NCBI GenBank assembly: GCA_963698405.1
Contig: CAVOQT010000010.1
Coordinates: 212,490 to 276,489 of the forward strand
Length of the DNA: 64,000 nucleotides
Reading direction: 5' to 3'
Origin: SHZI01 sp963698405
GTDB lineage: Bacteria > Pseudomonadota > Gammaproteobacteria > Steroidobacterales > GCA-2729495
Shown here: positions 57,155 through 64,000 of the stretch, one piece after another
Numbering within the stretch: the first letter of the stretch is position 1
Layout of the letters: every line of letters begins with the position of its first letter
Notes under the pieces: model-generated
Told to the model about the DNA's origin: nothing
What the model saw: only the letters and a program-made list of their open reading frames with translations
Databases searched by the model: none
Program-made: the position numbers and the translations under genes

Positions 57155-57802
57155 TCAGATCGATTGCATGACCTTTCGGCGGCGGGCGATGCCCCCGATT
57201 CCCAGCAGGCCCGTCACCAGCAGCCAACCCGCTGCAGGTGCAGGAACTGCGGCGATGCCCAGCGGGTTACCGCCCTCAATCCGGATGTTATCAATGGCAT
57301 TCTGGCTGCCGATCGGGGAATAAAACTGAATACGCAGCCCATTCAGGCTGAAGACGTTGGCGGTGGAGATTCCCTTCAATGTGCCCACAGTGGTTGTTCC
57401 CTGGGTGAGGATTCGGGAATAGTCGCCGTTGTAAATTCTGGTTTCCACGCCCCGGTTCACGCCCGTCCATGAGCCCAGATCGAAATCAAAGAGAGTCACG
57501 CCGTCAGCATTTCCTGCTACCGGCATGATGTTCAGTTCGCCAATCAGTGCATTCGGATAGCTCACGCCATGCAGATCGCTGAACCCATAGGCCTGCAGGT
57601 AGAGGTAGCCCGTCACGGCTGAGTTACCCCAGTCCTGTCGTGAGGTGCCCGTTATGGCAAGGCCTGGTACCGAGTAATTACCGGTGGGCCACATGGCGGT
57701 GCCATTGCCAGTGGTAGTCCAGAGGCTCACGGTAACCGGAGCGGCATGAAGAACAGACGAAAACAGGCTGACGAGAATCAGAACCAGGCTGCGAATTGAC
57801 AT
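57155..57802 (-). CDS. Secreted PEP-CTERM-type protein
   Basis: A 215-residue exported protein: signal MSIRSLVLILVSLFSSVLHA, a beta-rich mature part with LFDFDLGSWTGVNRGVETRI and INDNI-like end (AIDNIRIEGG), and C-terminal tail VPAPAAGWLLVTGLLGIGGI followed by ARRRKVMQ. The tail is the same sorting-signal type as two other genes in the window. The F-D-L-G-S-W and D-N-I-x-I-E-G patterns recall small lectin-like PEP-CTERM proteins. Stands alone. Confidence 0.8.
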   Translation of the reverse strand: MSIRSLVLILVSLFSSVLHAAPVTVSLWTTTGNGTAMWPTGNYSVPGLAITGTSRQDWGNSAVTGYLYLQAYGFSDLHGVSYPNALIGELNIMPVAGNADGVTLFDFDLGSWTGVNRGVETRIYNGDYSRILTQGTTTVGTLKGISTANVFSLNGLRIQFYSPIGSQNAIDNIRIEGGNPLGIAAVPAPAAGWLLVTGLLGIGGIARRRKVMQSI

Positions 57803-57932
57803 CAGATGCTCCGGTCAGGAAAACAAGCTTGCATGGGCAGGGTCACGAGTCGTTTTCCATTCTAGCTTTGTGCCATATACGCGACCAGCGTCAGTGGACA
57901 TAAGAATCTGGTCAACAGACCTTGTCCCCGAG

Positions 57933-59003
57933 TCAGCCATCCTCGCACACCAGCAACTGCTTTGCGGTGATCGAGCCGATCAGCAGTTTGTTGCCGTAGG
58001 TCACGCCGACGCTGCCGGCAGATATTTCATCGCCGGCATTCAGGTAGATCTCGTCCACCGCTGCACCGTCACCGTTGTCGGGGATTACCCGCAGTATCTG
58101 GGTCGGCGCCGGTGCGCCCTTGATGAAGTGCATGATCAGTTTCATGGTGTTGGCATGGCCGCCGACGGTCAGGCTGCTGTCGGCCGCCACGTCGATGTTG
58201 TCGGGTGAGGTCGGGACCGGGATGCGTGCCAGTTCGGTGACCGCTCCGCTGGCCAGGTCACGCTGCAGGACCCGGATACGCTGGCCGGAGGTTTCAGCGA
58301 CGTAGAGCGTGCCGCCGCCGGCCGAGACGTTGATGCCGCCGCCCGAAGCGATGTCGTCGATGACCACGCGTGCCTCTTCGCCATCGAAGCAGGTGAGCGG
58401 TGAAGCGCCGATGCCGAGTTGCTGCAGCCCTGCAGCCAGTCCGCCCTTCAGTGTCTTGTCGTTGGCTACGTAAAACTGTCGCGGGACCGACTGCGGCCAG
58501 ATCATTCGGTGAGTTGAACAGCGGACTCTGGAAAGTTTCGCGATGCCGGAACTGGCCGGGCGCCACCTCGTCGAAGACTTCCACGAGTTCAGGTTCTGTG
58601 CCGCGATTGACCGGATGGTTGATGACGAACAGGCTGCGTTTGCCGTCCGGGCTGATATACAGGCTCAGGCCATGGGTGCGCAGGTGTGCAGGTCGGTCGA
58701 GCAGGGCGTCTTCCGGGACCAGCGGCAGCCGGTTCAGGTCGATGCGCATGACCGTGCCCTGCACCGCTTCGCCACGGATCAGCGCTGCGCGATCCAGTAT
58801 AGGAGATGTAGGCGAGGCCGCGTTCGCGGTCTACGGTGATGTCTTCGGCGCTGCCATCCAGCGGCAGCGAATCGCAGCGTCCGGCGAAATGCGGTTTGAT
58901 CTCGCGAAATGCACCGCCGCGATTCAGGACGTACAGCGTACCGACGCACACTGACCAGCAGCAGGATGCCCAGGATCTTGAATACGGTTTTGACGATGCG
59001 CAT
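57933..59003 (-). CDS. Arylesterase/lactonase-like six-bladed propeller (frameshifted)
   Basis: A paraoxonase/SMP-30-like protein of about 355 residues with an N-terminal membrane anchor (MRIVKTVFKILGILLLVSV). Blocks in three frames: CDSLPLDGSAEDITVDRERG with LAYISYTGSRSA, THGLSLYISPDGKRSLFVIN, FNSPNDLAAVGP then RQFYVANDKT, GGGTLYVAETSGQRIRVLQR, and SPDNIDVAADSSLTVGGHAN. The S-A-E-D, F-N-S-P-N-D-L and S-P-D-N-I-D segments supply calcium ligands in paraoxonases. The break near 58,480 is repaired by one CG; others are near 58,795 and 58,950. It is divergent from an MFS gene; role in lactone or ester hydrolysis is by family only. Confidence 0.8.
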
Positions 59004-59159
59004 GGTGCTTCAACCTCGGTGTCTGGGCCGCCATTATGGCGCGACTGATCAGCGGCTTGCTGATCACCTGTCGGATAGCGCGCATTGTGGATGCTATGCC
59101 TGCATCCGTAGCTCTTGCGACACTGCGGAACCGGAGTGTTCCGGCAAGGGTAAGCAGAC

Positions 59160-60507
59160 ATGAGCACAAGCCACCAGCCGTCACCCGTCGCCGCCGGTCG
59201 AGGCTGCGTATCGCTTCGGCCCGCTGCTGATGCAGCCCGGCGTGCGCCGAAAGCACGTCTGGACGCTGTTTTTCATCTCGTTCTTCGGCATTGCGATGAT
59301 GAATACGGTGGGCATCATGCAGGCTTACCTGTTCAACGAGATCCTGCGCATTCCCGCCAACGAGCAGGGCTCCCTGACCGGCACCCTGCTGGTGACCCAG
59401 GAGCTGGTGGTCATCTGCTGGTCGGTCTTGCCGGTGCCATTTCCGATCGCCTCGGCCGCCCGCCGGTATTCGCCACCGGGTTTCGCTGCTCGCGATCGGT
59501 TATTGCCTGTATCCGCTGGCCAGCGGCGACCTGGATGTGGTGACCCTGGAGCTGGTGTTCTTCCGGCTGTTCATCGCCTCGGGCGTGGCCTGCATCAACG
59601 TGATGCTGTCGTCGGTCGCCAACGATTATCCCGTCGATGCCAATCGCGCCAAGATGATTGCGGCGGTATTTGTCTGCAATGGTCTGGGTATCGGCACCTT
59701 GCCGCGCTTCGTCGGCGGGCTGCCGCAGCGCTTCATCGAGATGGGCATGGATCCGGTCGCTTGCGGGCCGCATGACCTACTGGTGTGTGGCCGGTATCTG
59801 CGTGTTCCTGGCGCTGGTCCTGCTCTGGGGGCTGAAGCCCGGCGCGCCGGTCCGGACCACCGAAAGGGAGCCGTTGCTGGCCACCCTGCGGATCGGCCTG
59901 GCTGCGGGACGCATGCCGCGCGTTGCGCTCGGCTATGCCGCTGCATTCGTGTCCCGCGCAGATCTGGCCGTCGTCAGCCAGTTCCTGACCCTGTGGCTGG
60001 TCAGGGAAGGCATGGCGCAGGGGATGACGGTCGCCCAGGCGACGTTGAAGGCCACCACCTTCTACGTGGTGATCCAGTTGTTTGCGCTGCCCTGGGCGGT
60101 GATCTTCGGCATCGTGCTCGATCGCATCGACCGGCTGGTCGGACTGGCGATCGGCATGAGTGTGGCTTTTGTCGGTTATGCATCGCTGGGCGTGCTCGAC
60201 AACCCGATCGGCAACGGCATGTACATCGCGGCGGCATTCGTCGGTGCCGGCGAGATGGCCGCGAATATTTCCGCCACCTCGCTGATCGGCAAGGAAGCGC
60301 CCGAGCGTGGCCGCGGTGCGGTGCTGGGTCTGTTCAGCCTGTTCGGGGCAGTCGGGCATCATGGTGGTCGGCCTGGTCGGCGGCTGGCTGTTCGACAACT
60401 GGAAACCGGTGGGGCCGTTTCTGTACATGGCTGCATCGAATGCGACGCTGTTCGTGATCACGCTGCTGACCATATTCTTTACGCGCAAGGCGGCGGCCAC
60501 GGCTTAA
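59160..60507 (+). CDS. MFS transporter (frameshifted)
   Basis: A twelve-helix major-facilitator permease of about 450 residues. The ATG 59160 (MSTSHQPSPVAAG) is followed by a frame change into MQPGVRRKHVWTLFFISFFG, then GLAGAISDRLGRPPVFATGF (the cytoplasmic loop 2-3 D-R-x-G-R-R/P motif), LFIASGVACINVMLSSVAND, RVALGYAAAFVSRADLAVVS and VVGLVGGWLFDNWKPVGPFL. About five frame changes. It resembles the second MFS gene 1.6 kb downstream and the two flank an aldehyde dehydrogenase. Substrate unknown. Confidence 0.8.
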
Positions 60508-60627
60508 AAATACCGCAGACGGAAGCCGGTAGGTGGTCGTGTGTTCAATCCGCTGGCGTGCGGGCTTCCGCGACCTGATGGTCTTGCCTAAAGTGAGGCC
60601 ACAGCTTCAGCAGTCTGGAGTTGCAGC

Positions 60628-62080
60628 ATGTCTGGAAAATTTGGCGACCGACTCATGTACATCGACGGGCAGTTCGTGCCCGGCAGCGATGGTCAGTGGA
60701 TAGACTCGGTCAATCCCGGCACTGAGGAAGTTCATGGTCGTGTTCCGGTCGGTACGGTCAGCGATGTAAACCGGGCGGTAGATGCCGCTGAAGCCGCGCA
60801 ACCGGCCTGGGCAGCGCTTTCGGTCTGGGAGCGGCGCGATGTGCTGCGCAAGCTCGGTGCCGCGATGCGGGCGCGGGCTGCGGAAGTACTGCCGCTCGAA
60901 GCTGCCGATACGGGCAACACCATCGGCAGTCTTGGCCGCGATGTCGAGGTGGCTGCCAACTATCTGGATTTCTTTTCCGGCCTCGGTACCGAGATCAAGA
61001 GCGACAGCGTGCCGGCCTCGAAAGACGGCATGCACTTTTCGATCCGCGAGCCTTACGGTGTGGTGGCGCGCATCGTGCCTTTCAATCACCCCTTCCTGTT
61101 TGCAGCGGCGCATCTGGCCGCGCCGCTGATGGCCGGCAATGCGGTGATCGTGAAGACGCCGGAAACCAGTCCGCTGTCCGGCACGCTGATGGGCGAGATC
61201 TGTCGCGATGTGCTGCCGCCGGGCGCTCGTCAATATCGTGCATGGGCCGGGCCTGCCGACCGGTGATGCGCTGGTGCGTCACCCGAAGATCTGGCGTATC
61301 GGTTTCACCGGTTCGGTGCAGACCGGACTCGCGATCCAGCGTTCGGCAGCCGAGGTGGCCGTCAAGCACGTCTCGCTGGAACTCGGTGGCAAGAACGCCA
61401 TGATCGTCTGTGCCGATGCGGATCCGGCGACGGTTGCTGCAGAAGCGGTAAGGGGCATGAATTTCGCATGGGCGGGCCAGTCCTGCGGTTCCAACAGCCG
61501 CCTGCTGCTGCATGAGTCGCTGTACGACGAGGTGGTGGCACGCATCGTGGCGCAGGTGTCGGCGATCCGCGTTGGCGATGCGCTCGATCCGGCGTCGCAG
61601 ATGGGTCCGGTGAATTCCGCCGGGCACTACCGGCGCGTGCTGTCCTTTGTTGAATCCGCACGCCAGGAAGGTGCGAAACTCCTGACAGGCGGACAGCGGC
61701 CGCCGGGCGCCGACTTCCGTCGCGGCTACTGGATACAGCCCACGGTATACGGCGATGTGACCATGAACATGCGCGTCGCGCGCGAGGAAATCTTCGGGCC
61801 GATACTCTCGATCCTGAAGTGGCGTACACCGGAGGAGGCGATCGCGATGGCCAATGCGACCGAATACGGTCTGACCGCCGGCGTCTGGACGCACGACCTC
61901 AAGCTGGCGATGCGCTTTGTGCGGGCGCTGCAGTCCGGCTTCGTGTATGTCAACACCACCGCCCGGCATTTCGTCGGTACGCCCTTTGGCGGCTGGAAGA
62001 ACAGCGGACTCGGTCGTGAGGAGTGTCTGGGTGAGCTGCTGAGCTACACTCAGAACAAGGCCATTCATATTTTCGTCTAG
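60628..62080 (+). CDS. NAD(P)-dependent aldehyde dehydrogenase (one frameshift)
   Basis: An ALDH of about 485 residues. MYIDGQFVPGSDGQWIDSVN, VVARIVPFNHPFLFAAAHLA, AGNAVIVKTPETSPLSGTLM; the single break near 61,225 is repaired by one CG (PPGALVNIVHGPGLPTGD). IGFTGSVQTGLAIQRSAAEV, VSLELGGKNAMIVCADADPA with the general-base Glu, MNFAWAGQSCGSNSRLLLHE with the catalytic Cys, and AREEIFGPILSILKWRTPEE follow. It oxidises an aldehyde to the acid; the class resembles betaine/vanillin-type ALDHs. It lies between two MFS genes, 12 nt before the second, suggesting one catabolic transcript. Confidence 0.93.
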
Positions 62081-62092
62081 CGTGAGGCATTC

Positions 62093-63435
62093 ATGAGCAA
62101 TGTGTCGCCGGAGCCGTCTGCGACGGGTCTGAAGTTCTGGTTTGTCGAGCTTGCGCCGGGCATCCTGCCGCGCAATTTCGGCACGTTGCTGTATGGCGCG
62201 TTCACCACGATCGGCCTGCTGGCCTTCGTCAGTATCGGTACGCCCTACGTACTCAACGTCTATCTGAAGATTCCGATCGAGCAGCAGGGCCGGATTGCCG
62301 GCGATCTGGCCGCCTGGAGCGAGGTCGCGCTGCTGCTGGTTTTCGGTCCGTGTGGCGTGCTGGCTGACAGGATCGGTCGCAGGCAGGTGTTTGCCGTCGG
62401 CTTCATGTTCATGGCCATCGCCTATGCGCTGTATCCGTTTGCCAGTTCGGTTGGTGAACTGACGGCATACCGGATGCTCTATGCAGTGGGCATCGGCGCA
62501 GCAACCGCGATGTTGCAGACGATCCTCGCCGACTATCCGGCCAACACCTCGCGCGGCAAGGCCACGGCGCTGGTCGGTACGCTGAACGGTCTGGGTGTGG
62601 TGATTCTGTCGGTGGGTCTTGGTGGCCTGATGAAGACCTTTGTGGCAGGTGGCTACGACGCCCGAGGATGCTGGCTACATCACCCACTTCATCGTCGCAG
62701 GACTGTGTCTGTTGTCGGCTGGTGTGGTTGCTGCCGGACTCAAGAAGGGTACGCCGGTGCATAAACATGATCAGCTGCCGATGCGTGAGCTGATCAGGAG
62801 TGGCCTTGGGGCTGCGCGAAATCCGCGTATCGCGCTCGCCTATGCCAGCGCCTTTATTGCACGCGGTGATCTGGTCGTCGTCGGGACCTTCGTCAACCTG
62901 TGGGGTACCTCAGCAGGCATCGAAGCCGGGCTGGATCCGGCCGAAGCGAGCGCCAAGGGGCGCATGCTGTTTGCGATCACCGGTATCGCCGGGCTCTTCT
63001 GGCTGCCACTGATGGGCATCATGCTGGACCGGGTCAACCGCGTCACCGGCACCACGATCTGCATGGCGACTGGCCGCAGCAGGTTTTCTTGCGGTCAACC
63101 TGGTCGACCATCCGCTGGCGCCAGGCGCGTGGATCTTCTTTGTACTTCTTGGTATCGGCCAGATCAGCGCATTTGCGGGCGCTGCGACCCTGATCGGTCA
63201 GGAAGCACCGGTGGCATCGCGCGGCTCGGTCGTCGGCATGTTCAATACCTTCGGCGCGATCGGCATCCTGTTTGGTACGGCGGTCGGTGGCCGGCTCTAC
63301 GATTCAATCGGTCCGCATGCCGTCTTCGTCATGGTTGGCGGATTGTCGCTGCTCGTCGTTTGCTACGGTCTCTGGGTGCGTCGGACGGCACCCGGATCAA
63401 TGACGGCGGGCGGTGGCGGATTTATGGTTCACTAG
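62093..63435 (+). CDS. MFS transporter (frameshifted)
   Basis: A twelve-helix major-facilitator permease of about 450 residues. NFGTLLYGAFTTIGLLAFVS, PYVLNVYLKIPIEQQGRIAG, CGVLADRIGRRQVFAVGFMF (loop 2-3 motif), MLYAVGIGAATAMLQTILAD. After a break near 62,665 come FIVAGLCLLSAGVVAAGLKK, RIALAYASAFIARGDLVVVG and GIAGLFWLPLMGIMLDRVNR, and after another near 63,075 SRGSVVGMFNTFGAIGILFG. The segment A-L-A-Y-A-S-A-F-I-A-R-G-D-L matches A-L-G-Y-A-A-A-F-V-S-R-A-D-L of the first MFS gene, so the two are paralogues. Co-transcribed with the aldehyde dehydrogenase. Confidence 0.85.
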
Positions 63436-63446
63436 CTGGTGGAGTA

Positions 63447-64000
63447 CTAATGCTCGCGGCCGTCGATGCGCGGCCGCAGCAGCATAGGCGTGCTGCGCCA
63501 CGCAAGGATGCCGAAGCCGATGAACCAGCAGCTTGCGGCGAGCTCGATCCACAGCCGGTAAGACGCCGGCATGAGCTGCGGCGCGATGACGCGCAGGGCG
63601 AAGGCCAGAATCATGAGCCACAGCACGCCCTTGTCGAGTGCATCGAACATGACCTTGCGCCCGGTATGGCCTCTGGAAATGCGGATGATCATGGCCGGGA
63701 CGATCAGTCCCAGCACGCCGAAGCTGAACAGGTGGATGGAGAAGCTGCCGATCCAGGCGCCACGCCCGGCCATTTCGAATGCCACCACCAGCAGCTGTGC
63801 GGCGATGGCCAGATAACCGAGATACATGATGCCGAGGTCGAGGCGTGAGCAGGCCAGCAATGGTTTCCAGAAAGCCAGACGCACGACCAGCAGCAGCGCA
63901 AGCAGCACGGCGATGCCGACGCCCAGCGGGGGTGGCAGAAAGCCTGCGAATACCATCGCAAGCCCCAGCACCTTGATCGAACCGTCGAGCAGCGGATTGC
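63447..64000 (-). CDS. nnrS: NnrS family heme-copper membrane protein (partial, N-terminus outside the window)
   Basis: The C-terminal ~184 residues of a polytopic membrane protein; the gene continues past the right edge. KVLGLAMVFAGFLPPPLG, GIMYLGYLAIAAQLLVVAFE, GSFSIHLFSFGVLGLIVPAM, IIRISRGHTGRKVMFDALDK and LIELAASCWFIGFGIL-type segments match the end of NnrS, whose I-R-x-S-R-G-H-T-G-R motif is diagnostic. NnrS is a heme- and copper-containing membrane protein linked to nitric-oxide stress and often found with denitrification genes. It converges on the MFS gene with an 11-nt gap. Confidence 0.88.
   Translation of the reverse strand, partial: NPLLDGSIKVLGLAMVFAGFLPPPLGVGIAVLLALLLVVRLAFWKPLLACSRLDLGIMYLGYLAIAAQLLVVAFEMAGRGAWIGSFSIHLFSFGVLGLIVPAMIIRISRGHTGRKVMFDALDKGVLWLMILAFALRVIAPQLMPASYRLWIELAASCWFIGFGILAWRSTPMLLRPRIDGREH

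Noticed and set aside
1..64000. CRISPR arrays, tRNA or rRNA genes
   Set aside because: No regularly spaced repeats, no cloverleaf ending in CCA and no rRNA-like segments were noticed; a tRNAscan/Infernal run would be decisive.

Overview
The window comes from a GC-rich chromosome that reads as an uncultured member of the Gammaproteobacteria. SlyX, RdgC, CysB, a two-domain CysG, Si-specific transhydrogenase SthA, ArfB and NnrS are all of the gammaproteobacterial kind, and three secreted proteins end in the VPxPAxxWLxGSGLLGLxG variant of the PEP-CTERM sorting tail. No phage structural genes, CRISPR array, rRNA or tRNA were seen. The sequence carries many small frameshifts (about 0.2-32 kb and 58-63.5 kb). 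At some fifteen sites worked out by hand, adding back one CG dinucleotide restores the reading frame, so these genes are probably intact in the organism and the breaks are sequence or assembly errors. Coordinates for such genes span the whole reconstructed gene.

Layout. 0-4 kb: housekeeping genes (arfB, a membrane protein, a cold-shock gene, slyX, rdgC). 4.0-9.5 kb, minus strand: a complete F420 operon, npdG-cofE-cofD-cofC-fbiC, with a fused CofG-CofH FO synthase. 9.7-29.5 kb, plus strand: a tightly packed operon queD, CMP/dCMP-type deaminase, SAM methyltransferase, NRPS loading protein (A-MT-T), large NRPS (TubC docking-C-A-T-C-A-T-C-T-C-A-T-C-A-T), folE. Pterin/deazapurine enzymes (FolE, QueD) thus bracket a thioesterase-less NRPS, and this back-to-back pair of F420 and pterin-NRPS operons is the most unusual part of the window. 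29.5-33.4 kb: di-heme cytochrome c, EamA transporter, serine hydrolase and a decayed lipoprotein esterase.

33.4-38 kb: an ORC/CDC6-like AAA ATPase behind a large palindrome, then a PEP-CTERM gene lying between two copies of the 3' end of sthA (an insertion scar), sthA and a secreted protein. 38.2-46.6 kb, minus strand: a seven-gene operon cysG-cysK-hemA-hemCD-hemB-hemL-nirF-like, covering glutamyl-tRNA to siroheme plus a cytochrome-d1-type propeller. Its HemA and HemC are highly divergent, and HemC appears to lack the cofactor-binding cysteine. cysB is transcribed divergently from it. 47.7-51.3 kb: acetate kinase and phosphoketolase. 51.4-57.8 kb: PEP-CTERM proteins, an IS110 remnant, cysH, heme o synthase and a gluzincin peptidase. 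57.9-64 kb: an arylesterase/lactonase-like propeller, two related MFS transporters around an aldehyde dehydrogenase, and the end of nnrS.
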